Source: CAVVDY01 sp963819645 | GTDB lineage: Bacteria; Acidobacteriota; Terriglobia; Terriglobales; Acidobacteriaceae | Assembly: GCA_963819645.1 (NCBI GenBank) | Contig: CAWFWZ010000001.1 | Coordinates: 1,364,001 to 1,428,000 of the forward strand | DNA length: 64,000 bases | Reading direction: 5' to 3' | Part shown: one piece after another, positions 45,929 to 55,335 of the stretch | How positions within the stretch are numbered: position 1 is the stretch's first letter | Layout: every line of letters begins with the position of its first letter | Program-made: the position numbers and the translations under genes | Notes under the pieces: model-generated | What the model was told of the DNA's origin: nothing | Seen by the model: only the letters and a program-made list of their open reading frames with translations | The model's database searches: none

Positions 45929-47431
45929 ATGAACCTACGCGACGCGCTCGGCGCCATCCTTTGTCTTGCAGGTTTGCTTGCCGTTGTTTCGCCTGCAACC
46001 TATGCACAAACCACGTCACAGGCAAGTCCCGATCAGATCCAGGCGCTGCAAAGAAAGCTCGATGCATTGCAAAGTCAGATGGCTGAGGTCCAAGGTGAGA
46101 TACGACAGCTCTCTGGTGAGCCGGCGCCGGCCGAACCCGCGGACCTGAAGAGTGAGGTCAACGCTGCGGTTGCTGCCGAGGAGAAGAGCAGCATGGAACA
46201 GGTTGAAGTCGAACTGACGCCGAAGCAGCAAGAAATGAGTCAGGCCACTGCAACCTATCGAACTTTTTCGCAGGACCCGATCGCGGCCGCGCGTATCAAC
46301 AACGAGCCGCTCGACCCGCGGTTTCCCGGGTTTTTCCGCATCCCGGGTACCAATACACTGATGCGTATTGGCGGATACGCCAAGACAGACTTTATCTACG
46401 ACATAAGGCCAGCAGGTAACCTCGACGCCTTCATCCCGGCGACCATCCCGATCCCAACGCCTGGCAACTTTACCAACTCGACTATGTCGGTAAGGGGCAC
46501 CCGCTTCAGCCTGGATTTTCGTGTACCCACAAAATCCGGCGACGACAGCTACAGATTCTATTTTGAAATGGATTTCTTCGGCTCGAATGCAACCACTCCG
46601 AGGCTGCGCCACGCATATGGCCAGGCGAAGAACTTCCTGGTAGGCCAAACCTTCTCGAATTTCATGGATCCTGACGCTGGACCGGATCAAATCGACGAGC
46701 AGGGGCCAAACGCGCAAGTGGCGATTCGTAGTCCACTGTTTCAATACAGCGTGCTGGTTGCAAAGAAGACCACCTTCAGCATCTCGGCCGAGAAGCCGAC
46801 TTCCGACGTGCTTTTTATGACGCCGGATTTCGTGGCTCAGCCGAATAGCCCGTCCCCCGACGGAACTCTAAAGATCCGCCGCGAGATGGACCGCGGGCAC
46901 TTGCAGCTATCGGCACTCTTCCGGAGTGTAGCGGCATTCGTGCCGGACGGTCGCCATGAATCGGTATTCGGCTGGGGCTTCAACTTCGCCGGTGCAACTC
47001 GTCTTTGGGGGAAAGACACCGCGGTATACCAGGTCGCCTACGGCAATGGAATCGAGCGCTATATCAACGACACTTCCGGCCTGGGTATTGATGCTGCTGT
47101 CAGCAGCTTGCAGAGCCCGCACATTCAGGCTCTACCAGTGGTGGCGACGTACGGCGCTCTACAGCATTTCTGGAGCGATCGCGTACGTTCCAGCGCGATC
47201 TACAGCTTCGTGCAGGTGCAAAACACCGAAGTTCAGATCCCTTCGATATATCATCAGGGCCAATACATGGGCGGCAACCTGATTTGGAATCCGTTTGGTT
47301 CACTCACCGTGGGCGGGGAGTTCCTTTACGGTTGGCGAGTAAACAAAGATAACTCTACCGGTAATGCGCCCAGAATCCAGATCAGCGCCAAGTACAACTT
47401 CGTGCGAAACCAATACGCGGGCGAATACTAA
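45929..47431 (+). CDS. DcaP-like outer-membrane porin
   Basis: A 500-residue protein starting at ATG 45929, with GGAAGGAGG eight bases upstream. It has a signal peptide (RDALGAILCLAGLLAVVSPA), a coiled coil at about residues 35-65 (IQALQRKLDALQSQMAEVQG), a linker, and then a beta-barrel beginning GFFRIPGTNTLMRIGGYAKT. Strand-like blocks run to the end (IQISAKYNFV). The coiled coil plus barrel layout fits trimeric DcaP porins. Gene context beside a kinase and NreC-like site suggests inducible expression. Confidence 0.78.
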   Translation: MNLRDALGAILCLAGLLAVVSPATYAQTTSQASPDQIQALQRKLDALQSQMAEVQGEIRQLSGEPAPAEPADLKSEVNAAVAAEEKSSMEQVEVELTPKQQEMSQATATYRTFSQDPIAAARINNEPLDPRFPGFFRIPGTNTLMRIGGYAKTDFIYDIRPAGNLDAFIPATIPIPTPGNFTNSTMSVRGTRFSLDFRVPTKSGDDSYRFYFEMDFFGSNATTPRLRHAYGQAKNFLVGQTFSNFMDPDAGPDQIDEQGPNAQVAIRSPLFQYSVLVAKKTTFSISAEKPTSDVLFMTPDFVAQPNSPSPDGTLKIRREMDRGHLQLSALFRSVAAFVPDGRHESVFGWGFNFAGATRLWGKDTAVYQVAYGNGIERYINDTSGLGIDAAVSSLQSPHIQALPVVATYGALQHFWSDRVRSSAIYSFVQVQNTEVQIPSIYHQGQYMGGNLIWNPFGSLTVGGEFLYGWRVNKDNSTGNAPRIQISAKYNFVRNQYAGEY

Positions 47432-47455
47432 GGGAGCGCGTTCGGATGGGCCATC

Positions 47456-47563
47456 GTGGTCGGTATGTGGGGCCTGACGTTCACAGGAATAGTGATCGCG
47501 ATAGCAGTACACGCCGCTGCTTTTGCGTTATTGGCGCACGATGCCACTAAGATTCTCAAATGA
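47456..47563 (+). CDS. Possible 35-residue membrane peptide
   Basis: Between the porin and the AI-2E-family gene, a short frame from GTG 47456 encodes VGMWGLTFTGIVIAIAVHAA followed by AFALLAHDATKILK, a single membrane helix with a short charged end. There is no well-placed ribosome site, and the frame is open back to the porin stop. It is only a candidate. Confidence 0.25.
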   Translation: MVGMWGLTFTGIVIAIAVHAAAFALLAHDATKILK

Positions 47564-47601
47564 TGGCTTACGAGAGGGCAACCTAGTGCCAGGAGGCTAA
47601 A

Positions 47602-48720
47602 ATGTCGGCAGAAGCTGTTGCGAAGAAGAGGATTGAAGTAAACCAACCCCTCGAATCGTCTATACAGATCGGTTTGGCCGCCTTGCTTGTCATCGGCTGC
47701 CTGCTGATTATGAAGCCCTTTGTACCCCTGCTGCTGTGGGCGATCATCATCACCATAGCTTCGTATCCTACATTTCTAAAGTTAGAGCGAGTTCTCAAGG
47801 GTAAGAGGGGACTGGCGGCTACGGTGTGGACGCTTCTGCTGCTGGCGGTTCTGATCTTGCCGCTGGTGCTGCTGGGCCAAAGCCTGGCTCAGGGTATCCA
47901 GCCTCTCGTCGCCGCGATGCGAGACGGAACACTCGTTCTGCCACCGCCACCCGACAGTGTCGCGGGCTGGCCTCTGATTGGTGGCCCGCTGTCCCAGGCT
48001 TGGGCCGCTGCCTCCACCAATCTCAGCGCGACCCTGATGAAGTTTGCACCCCAAATCAAGTCTGCGGTCCCGGGAATCCTGGCGGCGTCCGCCGGTTTTG
48101 CAGGAACTCTCGTCCAGTTGTTAATTTCGATCGTGCTGTCTGGCGTACTTCTCGCGAATGCGCAGGCTGCTTACGAGGTGACGCGATCACTGGCGAATCG
48201 GCTGTTTGGTGAAGAAGGTCCCGAATTCCAACGTCTCGTCGGCTCAACGGTTCGCAGCGTCACTAACGGCGTTTTGGGAGTCGCCCTTATTCAAACGGTG
48301 TTCGCGGCGGCCGGCTTCTTCGTCTTTGGGCTGCCCGGCGCAGGTATCTGGTCGGTCGTCTTTCTTGCGGCTGCAATTCTTCAGATCGGGATGCTGGCCC
48401 TGATACCAGCGGTGATCTACGGGTTCGCCATCGCATCGGGCACCAAGGCCGTAATTTTTCTCGTCTGGTGCATCATCGTGGGACTGATGGACAACGTACT
48501 GAAGCCGGTGCTCCTGGGACGTGGCGCAGCCGTTCCCATCGCAGTTGTGTTTCTGGGAGTCATCGGAGGCTTCATGGCCATGGGCCTCATCGGCCTGTTT
48601 CTCGGGGCTATCGTGTTGTCGGTAGGCTACAAGTTGTTTCTTGCCTGGGTCGAGAGCGGCAACGTCGAGCCGGCGAAACCATCAGCCGCGCCGAATGCGA
48701 AGGCGGTAACTACAGCCTGA
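47602..48720 (+). CDS. AI-2E (PerM/YdiK) family membrane protein
   Basis: A 372-residue protein with about eight membrane helices. Family features are the N-terminal pair of helices (LAALLVIGCLLIMKPFVPLL), a long central loop, and the C-terminal block IVGLMDNVLKPVLLGRGAAV, the conserved D-N-x-x-x-P motif. Members include E. coli TqsA (autoinducer-2 export) and Na+/H+ antiporters, so the substrate cannot be read from sequence. AGGAGG lies about ten bases before ATG 47602. Between porin and sortase, it may serve envelope export. Confidence 0.85.
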   Translation: MSAEAVAKKRIEVNQPLESSIQIGLAALLVIGCLLIMKPFVPLLLWAIIITIASYPTFLKLERVLKGKRGLAATVWTLLLLAVLILPLVLLGQSLAQGIQPLVAAMRDGTLVLPPPPDSVAGWPLIGGPLSQAWAAASTNLSATLMKFAPQIKSAVPGILAASAGFAGTLVQLLISIVLSGVLLANAQAAYEVTRSLANRLFGEEGPEFQRLVGSTVRSVTNGVLGVALIQTVFAAAGFFVFGLPGAGIWSVVFLAAAILQIGMLALIPAVIYGFAIASGTKAVIFLVWCIIVGLMDNVLKPVLLGRGAAVPIAVVFLGVIGGFMAMGLIGLFLGAIVLSVGYKLFLAWVESGNVEPAKPSAAPNAKAVTTA

Positions 48721-48746
48721 TGAGGAATATGGCCATCCCTTGAGGA

Positions 48747-48762
48747 CTAGGGGTTTCCCTAG
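48747..48762. promoter_or_regulatory. NreC-like operator palindrome, site 3
   Basis: CTAGGGGTTTCCCTAG, flanked by A and T, lies 77 bases before the sortase start codon and about 27 bases after the AI-2E gene. It contains TAGGG-N4-CCCTA. Confidence 0.65.
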
Positions 48763-48838
48763 TTGCTCAAATGACACCTGGTGACTATAAGACCTAATTA
48801 AGACGCCACCAACATAGCTATCCGGGAGGTTCAGTCGC

Positions 48839-49543
48839 GTGCAACGGACTAGTACTATCCGCGGCTTCAGCAGACTAGAAAGAGTTCTGCTGTTCTGCGG
48901 GATATTACTGGTTTCTGTTTACATCGGCAGCCGGTTCTACGGCGCGGTTTACTCCCGTTCCAGCTTGCAAAGCTTCTGGACATCGCAAGCGTCCGCTCAA
49001 ACGGCAGTCGAAACAAGTGCTCGATCGCAAGACGGTGTGCCCGACTTTCGCCTCTGGTCGGAAAAGCGTATTCAGAAGCATCAGGCCAGCCTGCTGTTGA
49101 AAGTCCCACCGCCGATGGCGGTGATTGAGATTCCCTCGCTTCGATTGCAGGTACCTATCCTGGAAGGGACAGATGATCTGACACTGGATCGTGGGGTCGG
49201 GCACATTGCCGGAACGGCCTCTCCCGGAGAATCGGGAAACATAGGTATTGCCGGCCATCGAGACGGATTCTTCCGTGGGCTCAAAGATATTCACGTGGGA
49301 GACACGATTGATCTCCAGTCCCCACAAGGCGACTCACATTACCGCGTGGACGAAATCCAGATCGTGTCACCCAAGGATGTCTCCGTTCTTGAGCCGCGGA
49401 CCAGGCCCTCGCTTACATTGGTCACTTGCTATCCGTTTTACTTCGTTGGAAGCGCCCCCTCGCGTTACATCGTCCACGCAACCCTGGCCAATGCAGATGA
49501 TTTGAAAATCTCTGAAACGCCGGTCCGTCAAGCGAAGCCCTAA
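48839..49543 (+). CDS. Class D-like sortase
   Basis: A 234-residue protein with an N-terminal membrane helix (residues 14-33), as in type II-anchored sortases. The catalytic set is intact: His140 in GIAGHRDGFFRGL, Cys197 in LTLVTCYPFYFVG, and Arg209 in APSRYIVHA. The T-L-V-T-C-Y-P-F motif and IPSLRLQVPILEG fit class D sortases. Sortases cut LPXTG-type signals and join the Thr to an amino group. GTG 48839 follows GGGAGG. The next gene encodes an LPKTG protein, a likely substrate. Sortases are rare in diderm bacteria. Confidence 0.9.
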   Translation: MQRTSTIRGFSRLERVLLFCGILLVSVYIGSRFYGAVYSRSSLQSFWTSQASAQTAVETSARSQDGVPDFRLWSEKRIQKHQASLLLKVPPPMAVIEIPSLRLQVPILEGTDDLTLDRGVGHIAGTASPGESGNIGIAGHRDGFFRGLKDIHVGDTIDLQSPQGDSHYRVDEIQIVSPKDVSVLEPRTRPSLTLVTCYPFYFVGSAPSRYIVHATLANADDLKISETPVRQAKP

Positions 49544-49640
49544 GCAGACGGATGCGCTAACTAAACCTAACCAACTTCCGATCCGTATTCACAACGGTTT
49601 GGCCCAAAGATTTTCTGCTGTACACGAATAGGAGAACAAA

Positions 49641-50417
49641 ATGAAATCGAACAACATTTTGAGAAAGAGCTTGGTGCTGATGACTGCGATCCTTTGCCTT
49701 ACTTTTGCGCTCTCAATCAGTGCACAAGTACAGACTCAGACAAAAACCGCAACCGGAACACCTACCCACGAAGTCAAGGTTGAGAGCGGCGAAGTTGTTG
49801 CCGTCGAGGGGAATGACCTTTTCGTGAAGATGGCCGACGGCAGCATCCGTCACTTTCCCCATGTTCCTGATAGCGCCACAGTTACCGTGGACGGCAAACA
49901 GCTTGGCGTTCACGACCTTAAGCCGGGAATGAAACTTGAGCGCACCACGGTCACGACCACCACTCCCCAATGGGTCACGACCATTCAAACCGTCAGCGGG
50001 AAAGTCTGGTCGGTACAAGCACCACACTGGGTAATTCTCAGCATGGAAAACGGAGAGAACCAGAAGTTCCAGGTGCCAGAGGGGACCAAGTTCAACGTTG
50101 GCGGCCAGGACACGGACGTCTTTGCCCTGAGGAAGGGAATGGTGGTAACTGCGACGAAGATCGTGGAGTCTCCACAGAACGTAGTGTCGAGCCAACAGCA
50201 GGTGACTGGCACAATTCCGGCGGGTGCAACTGTGTTGGTTGCTAAGGGCGAGCCCACGCCGGCGCCGGGCGGCGCTGCGGAAACTACGACAACGGCTTCG
50301 GCGGAGTTGCCGAAGACCGGAAGTAATTGGCCGCTGCTCGGAATGGTTGGGCTACTTTTGATGTTCGCGGCAATGGGTAGTAGAGCATTGCGTTGCGCAG
50401 GTCGAATTGAGAGCTAG
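49641..50417 (+). CDS. Secreted LPKTG-anchored protein, putative sortase substrate
   Basis: A 258-residue protein with a signal peptide (residues 1-28, ending LSISAQ). Two related domains follow: SGEVVAVEGNDLFVKMADGS with LKPGMKLERT (about 46-103), and SGKVWSVQAPHWVILSMENG with LRKGMVVTATK (about 117-172). A Thr/Pro-rich linker leads to LPKTG at residues 223-227, a hydrophobic segment (WPLLGMVGLLLMFAAM) and a short basic tail RALRCAGR. This is a complete cell-wall sorting signal. It lies 97 bases after the sortase. A paralog at 56100-56891 lacks LPXTG. Confidence 0.88.
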   Translation: MKSNNILRKSLVLMTAILCLTFALSISAQVQTQTKTATGTPTHEVKVESGEVVAVEGNDLFVKMADGSIRHFPHVPDSATVTVDGKQLGVHDLKPGMKLERTTVTTTTPQWVTTIQTVSGKVWSVQAPHWVILSMENGENQKFQVPEGTKFNVGGQDTDVFALRKGMVVTATKIVESPQNVVSSQQQVTGTIPAGATVLVAKGEPTPAPGGAAETTTTASAELPKTGSNWPLLGMVGLLLMFAAMGSRALRCAGRIES

Positions 50418-50539
50418 CGGGCGTTGAGATAAGCTCAGGGCTTTCAAAGTGGGCCCGAACTATTCCTCTCGTTTGGAAAGGGTCAAAGTATTAACGTCGG
50501 CCTGATCTTGTCTCGAATCTTGATTGAGATTGTTCTTTG

Positions 50540-50570
50540 CCCACACATTCCAAAACCAGGAATGTGTGGG
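50540..50570. terminator. Perfect 12-base-pair stem-loop between convergent genes
   Basis: CCCACACATTCC and GGAATGTGTGGG form a 12-bp stem with a 7-base loop, between the LPKTG gene and the convergent patatin gene. There is no T-run on either side, so it may be a 3'-end stabiliser or bidirectional terminator. Confidence 0.6.
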
Positions 50571-50583
50571 GCCCCTAGCGACA

Positions 50584-52425
50584 TCAGCCGAAGAGTTTGG
50601 AATCAAGCCTGCTGAGCATCTTGCGCAGCTCTGCGACGGATGCTTCGGTGGTCGCTTCCCCGATGCGTGCCATTTCATCGGCCCTGGTGAATTCCGATAT
50701 ATCAAAGGACGTCACATCAGGCGCGACCACAAAGTCTGCCGGCTGAACCCCAACGGAGTTCATGTTGTAGTCCTGGACCATGGTTTGTCGCATGATTACT
50801 TGAATCGTTGCCAGGAACCGACCGGTGAATCTGGAGCTGATTCCCTCGAAGTCTTTTTCGAGCTTTGCCGTTACGGTTGATGCGATGACAAAGTTGCACC
50901 CCTTTGCTACGAGCACATTTGCGGGAACATTGTTGAGCAATCCGCCGTCCACTAACGCCTGTCCAGCTTCAATAATAGGAAGCGATAAAGGAGGAAGGTT
51001 GATACTCTCCATAACCCCGACTGTCGCGTCGCCAGCTTCGCGCACCACCGATTCTGCTTGGACGAGGTCGACGGAAACCATAAACGTCGGAAGTATCAAT
51101 TGCTCCATCCTGGATTCACCTAAGTATTTCCGCAGCATGGAATCGAATTGGCGCCACCTGTACTTGTAAAGCAAATACCAGTAGCCGGCGCCCGGCAGCT
51201 GTCGAAAGAACCACGATGGCTCCAATTCGCTCTTGAAGCAATGGGCAATATATTCGGGATCGAAACCAGCCGCGTAGATTGTGCCAACCATTGCCCCAGC
51301 GCTCGTACCCGCCAGCATGTCGATGTAGATACCATGCCGCTCAAGCGTTTTGAGTACTCCGAGATGAGCCATGCCTCGAGCAGCGCCGCCTCCCAGAGCC
51401 AAACCAATCTGAATGCCTCGCAGGTGATGAACGATTCGTTCAAATCCATGCTGCAGCAAAGTGTTTTGGTTTGCACCGGGATCATCGAAGGTGAGTTTGA
51501 AGTCTCGCTGAACGAACCCATTCAACTCTGGCACATAGGGAGCGATCGACTCCTTGGCAGTCAGAACCCACACGATCCGGATCTTGTCTCGCCATCTCGG
51601 AACGCTTTTCAGCAATCCTTCGAGCAGAACCACTGCTGCATGCGCATCTTGTGGCCGAACACACCAAAGCACCAGGTCGACGTAGCTCAGGAGCCGCATC
51701 ATTGCCTCTGGTGAATAGTCGACGCGCACATCGATCAGAAGCCGACTGTTCGAGGGCCAGCCTTCAAGAATGTCCTGTCGAATCTGGCCTTCTCCGGCGA
51801 GCAATTTGAAGGGGAGGTCACTGCCGGGCTTCGATTGTTCGTGATCGCCGAACACTGCCGGATGCTCGTCTAATTCTCTAAGCCGGCGCGCGAGATGACC
51901 GACGAGTGGCCGGCTCGCCTCGCTGTGATGAAGAATGCCGACGGCGGATGGCTTCGGGAGGGAGCGATCGACCATCACATATCGCTTGAACGCATTCACC
52001 GTCAACCGAAATACAGCGGTTTGCAAGTCGGTATGCTTAGCCGCGAGTCGCAGCAACGCTGACGGCGTCAATCGTATTGCTGTTACAGGCTCAACAGCTT
52101 CGACATGCAAGAGAGTGCGATCCGTTGAGCCCAGCGCAATCAATGCAATAGCGCGCCCTGGACCGATAGTGTCAGTTCCAACCGCCTTGCCCAGCGAATC
52201 GTAGAGGGTTGACTGCACCCGGCCTGTAATCGGGAAGTACAGGTGCGTGATTTCTGCGTCGACTTCAATAACCACTTCCCCGGTCTCAAACTCCACCCAC
52301 TCCGCCGCGTCCGTGATTGCCGTTAACGTTTCCTCGCTGAGCCCCAATGCCCATTCGAGCCGACGAAGATCCATATGAAGTTGCTCAGCAGTGGGGCGAA
52401 CTGGTTTTTCGTCGCTGCCTTTCAC
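50584..52425 (-). CDS. Cyclic-nucleotide-binding-domain/patatin-like phospholipase
   Basis: About 613 residues from GTG 52425, which has AGGAG six bases upstream. The N-terminal third is a Crp-like sensor domain (EFETGEVVIEVDAEITHLYF, then GRAIALIALGSTDRTLLHVE). A middle section (about 165-335) resembles the ancillary domain of neuropathy-target-esterase-like proteins. The patatin domain shows LALGGGAARGMAHLGVL (oxyanion hole), GTSAGAMVG (nucleophile Ser), and the D-G-G of ALVDGGLLNNVP. It should hydrolyse phospholipid acyl esters under control of a bound nucleotide. It is cytoplasmic or membrane-associated, with no signal peptide. Confidence 0.88.
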   Translation of the reverse strand: MKGSDEKPVRPTAEQLHMDLRRLEWALGLSEETLTAITDAAEWVEFETGEVVIEVDAEITHLYFPITGRVQSTLYDSLGKAVGTDTIGPGRAIALIALGSTDRTLLHVEAVEPVTAIRLTPSALLRLAAKHTDLQTAVFRLTVNAFKRYVMVDRSLPKPSAVGILHHSEASRPLVGHLARRLRELDEHPAVFGDHEQSKPGSDLPFKLLAGEGQIRQDILEGWPSNSRLLIDVRVDYSPEAMMRLLSYVDLVLWCVRPQDAHAAVVLLEGLLKSVPRWRDKIRIVWVLTAKESIAPYVPELNGFVQRDFKLTFDDPGANQNTLLQHGFERIVHHLRGIQIGLALGGGAARGMAHLGVLKTLERHGIYIDMLAGTSAGAMVGTIYAAGFDPEYIAHCFKSELEPSWFFRQLPGAGYWYLLYKYRWRQFDSMLRKYLGESRMEQLILPTFMVSVDLVQAESVVREAGDATVGVMESINLPPLSLPIIEAGQALVDGGLLNNVPANVLVAKGCNFVIASTVTAKLEKDFEGISSRFTGRFLATIQVIMRQTMVQDYNMNSVGVQPADFVVAPDVTSFDISEFTRADEMARIGEATTEASVAELRKMLSRLDSKLFG

Positions 52426-52575
52426 CTGATCTCCTGAGAAGTTCAGAATCAAGAATATATTCTGCCGTTCGTACGGTGCAGAAATTGGTTTAGGACGGCA
52501 GAAGCACGGCCCGATTCAGTCTCTACGAATTCTTGCCCGAGGACTCACCGATTGAGCCTCGCGACACAACGATGT

Positions 52576-54489
52576 TTAGGGAAGCTCTACCGCCCAGGCA
52601 ACAACCTTCCAGCCTGTCTGCTCTCTGGTCCACAACAGCAGAAGAGCGGGTGATTGCTCCTGGCCATAGTTTAGTCTGCTGGCGGATAAGTAATAGGTTC
52701 CGTACTTCGCATCAGCAGGATTCAACTCTGAAGAGCTCTCGGATTGCTGACGATGTTGGCACAGAAAGCTATGGGCCTTCTGGTCGGGCACAGCCATGAT
52801 CGCGTAAGCTTTAGAGTTTTCCTGCTGGACTGGCCGCAGAAGATCATTGGCGGGCTGCAGACTCGACATCATGTCCGCCAGATTCGAGCCCGATGGAATT
52901 CGCGTGAGCGGCTGTTGAAGTCCCGACTGAATCCTGGCCATGGGCGTCAAGCTCTTCTGGTCTTTGGACGGCGGTGAGAGACACTGATAGGAAGCATGTG
53001 ACGCAAAGGTGGAGGCTTGGGCAACATCCCGTTTTTCGATCCAAGCCTGGTAGAACTCCGCAATGGCTTTTACTGCAGCGGGATCACCGGCGATGCTCTG
53101 CGGTTCTTCCACTGCGGGTTCGGCCTGAGCTCCTGCCTTCTGGGGCACGATGTCCGCGTCCTTGCCATCTTCAAGACGAATTGCAACGATCTTCCAGTAG
53201 CCGCCCTCCTGGGCCCAAAGCAACGACATAACTTTGCTGGCGCTGTCTCCCTGCTTTCCGCGAAACGCGGTGGCAAAGTACTTGTCTTTGGAGCCCTTGC
53301 CTGAGTTATCGGCCGGTGTAGCAACACATTCCTCGTCCGGTACCCTGTCGGCAGGCACGCTCACCAGCCGGAATTCCGACGCATATGCGTTCTTAGCCTC
53401 TTTCAGAGATTGCGCCCACTTGTCAGCCGGTTCGAATGCCTCGCCAACGGCATTCACTGTTCCCAGGCTATCGCTAAATTTCTGCATTGCCATCAAGGCC
53501 TGCAGCCGAACCATACCCCGCGGCACGGGATGTTTGCTGTTCTGCACCGTTGTCTCCAAGCACGGATAGCTGAGACGCGAAAAATAGGCAACCGACTTGT
53601 TCGGTTGTTTGGCGACAACCCAGCTTTGCAGGAAATCATGGGCGCTCTTGTCGACGCCCTGATCGGCTTTCACGGCGGGATTTAAGGGAATGTGTCCGAG
53701 GCCCTCGGCGACGTTCTCTTTTGCCGGCTTAGTGCCGCTACCGAGCTGTCCAAAAACGTTGCGCCACCAGCCGTTGAGTCCCGACCATCGACCGTCATGG
53801 CGGTCCAGATTGTTGCCCGCGCGGACATCGGAGTTGGACGAGGACAAGTGTCCATTGACCAGACCTTTAGGAAAGCCGGAAGCGCGATAGTCGACATCGA
53901 TGTCAGACAATTTTTGGTCAAGCGAAATGGAGAACTGAATCGAAGGAGGTCCGTTCTTCAACCTGAAGCAAATCGGAAAGCCCTTGTGATAAACGCTGTT
54001 ATCGCGATCCCGAGAGAACTCCCGGCTTCGGCTCAGAACGTCAACCGTGTCGGGCTTGAGGTACACGTACAGGCGGAACTGCCGATCTCCGCCAACACCG
54101 GATTGCTCGCCCATCACTTCGTCGACGGCGTGTACAAGGTCGATCGCGCGACCCAGACTTTTGCCTTGTGCATCGGTCAGCTTGGCGTTCAGCAGCGCAT
54201 GGGTCACAGCGTCGAATGTGGTACGGACGGAGAGTCGAGCGTTGTCGTAGGCTTGTTCAGGAATTAGTTTGCTGTCCGTGGTGGCGTTATAACGGCTGAT
54301 GAAATCGTCTACCAGTTGCTTTTGCTCAGGGCGCAACGAGGCATAGGATTTGCCAAGCTCCAAGGTTTCACTCTTTGAATTTGCAGGCTTGGCAGCCTTC
54401 TTTGGAGTCGGTTGTGTTTGAGCAACAACCAGGTCGAGTGCGACGAGTAGGAAAAGGATGAAAATGATCAATCGGGCGATTAGTTTCAT
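52576..54489 (-). CDS. Large secreted hypothetical protein
   Basis: A 637-residue protein. ATG 54489 has GGAAGG six bases upstream and opens a signal peptide (KLIARLIIFILFLLVALDLV). The N-terminal part (to about residue 290) is mixed alpha-beta with RQFRLYVYLKPDTVDVLSRS. The C-terminal part contains two similar segments, SVAYFSRLSYPCLETTVQNS and ASTFASHASYQCLSPPSKDQ, each followed by a G-x-W-K-I/V-V strand (GGYWKIVAIRLED and TGWKVVAWAVELP), which suggests an internal duplication of an NTF2-like fold. No function is recognised. YSC84 lies 125 bases upstream on the same strand. Confidence 0.7.
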   Translation of the reverse strand: MKLIARLIIFILFLLVALDLVVAQTQPTPKKAAKPANSKSETLELGKSYASLRPEQKQLVDDFISRYNATTDSKLIPEQAYDNARLSVRTTFDAVTHALLNAKLTDAQGKSLGRAIDLVHAVDEVMGEQSGVGGDRQFRLYVYLKPDTVDVLSRSREFSRDRDNSVYHKGFPICFRLKNGPPSIQFSISLDQKLSDIDVDYRASGFPKGLVNGHLSSSNSDVRAGNNLDRHDGRWSGLNGWWRNVFGQLGSGTKPAKENVAEGLGHIPLNPAVKADQGVDKSAHDFLQSWVVAKQPNKSVAYFSRLSYPCLETTVQNSKHPVPRGMVRLQALMAMQKFSDSLGTVNAVGEAFEPADKWAQSLKEAKNAYASEFRLVSVPADRVPDEECVATPADNSGKGSKDKYFATAFRGKQGDSASKVMSLLWAQEGGYWKIVAIRLEDGKDADIVPQKAGAQAEPAVEEPQSIAGDPAAVKAIAEFYQAWIEKRDVAQASTFASHASYQCLSPPSKDQKSLTPMARIQSGLQQPLTRIPSGSNLADMMSSLQPANDLLRPVQQENSKAYAIMAVPDQKAHSFLCQHRQQSESSSELNPADAKYGTYYLSASRLNYGQEQSPALLLLWTREQTGWKVVAWAVELP

Positions 54490-54614
54490 CGTGAGCCTTC
54501 CGTCATCGGTTTGCCGGCCCTGACGTTGATCTTGCCGATCCGCCCGTTGACAGCCCTTGGTCCTTATTGAGGGCCCAACCTGCACTTGACCCGACAAACG
54601 CCGCACGACATGAA

Positions 54615-55178
54615 CTACTTCTTGTTCAAGTCGTCGTCCTTGTAGTATTTGGTGCCTTGCAGAGTGAATTGGAGAGCAAGGCCATTCTTGGTGATCTGGT
54701 AGACCCATACGCCCGGGCTCATCTCCTCCGCGCCCGAGTAGGCACCCCCCTTATCGCCCGCCTTGGCTGCGGCATCGGCTTGCGCCGAACCTGACCAGCC
54801 GGAGTTGAGAAACTGGTTCAGTGCGCCTTCGTTCTCGAAGATAAAGATGACCCGATAGTCCTTCACGCCGATGCCCAATCCGCCCCCGGCGGAGATCATC
54901 TTCATGTAGGTTTCCTGCTTGGTTTTGGAGTTGACGGCGATACCTGCACCACGCGCCGTGCTTAACACCAGTAGGTTAGTCCCCGTGTTGTTGAACACAG
55001 CATATCCGGCGGATTTGTGGATGGCCGCCTTTGAGGCGGGCTGCAACTTGTACAAGTCCTGAAGCGTTTGCGCCGCCATCTTCTCGATCTTTTGGCGGTC
55101 TTTTTCGTCGTCCGCAATAGATAAGCTGCAGGCAAGCAGAGACACAATCACGATCGAAACGATTGTCTTAAGTTTCAT
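54615..55178 (-). CDS. YSC84/SYLF-domain lipid-binding protein
   Basis: A 187-residue exported protein with a signal peptide (KTIVSIVIVSLLACSLSIA). The YSC84 (SYLF) domain shows SAGYAVFNNTGTNLLVLSTA, then GAGIAVNSKTKQETYMKMIS and GGGLGIGVKDYRVIFIFENE. In eukaryotes SYLF binds phosphoinositides and actin; bacterial versions are secreted proteins of unknown role, often stress-related. The ATG at 55178 has a GGAG-like site. A strong NreC-like palindrome lies 158 bases upstream, shared with the divergent Spy-like gene. Confidence 0.85.
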   Translation of the reverse strand: MKLKTIVSIVIVSLLACSLSIADDEKDRQKIEKMAAQTLQDLYKLQPASKAAIHKSAGYAVFNNTGTNLLVLSTARGAGIAVNSKTKQETYMKMISAGGGLGIGVKDYRVIFIFENEGALNQFLNSGWSGSAQADAAAKAGDKGGAYSGAEEMSPGVWVYQITKNGLALQFTLQGTKYYKDDDLNKK

Positions 55179-55335
55179 GATGATGCTCCTCTACGAACCG
55201 ATCATCTACAACCCATCTCAATCAGCTTCACACTGCGGCGCCGTTTGGAATCACAATGGACGCTCCGGTTAAGACACCCTGCCCCACCCCGCGCGTCATG
55301 CAGCACAGCCTAGGCCCGGACCGGTCGTGGGGCAA

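Noticed and set aside
47602..48720. Quorum-sensing autoinducer-2 exporter
   Set aside because: The family name is misleading; no luxS is seen and many members move other substrates.
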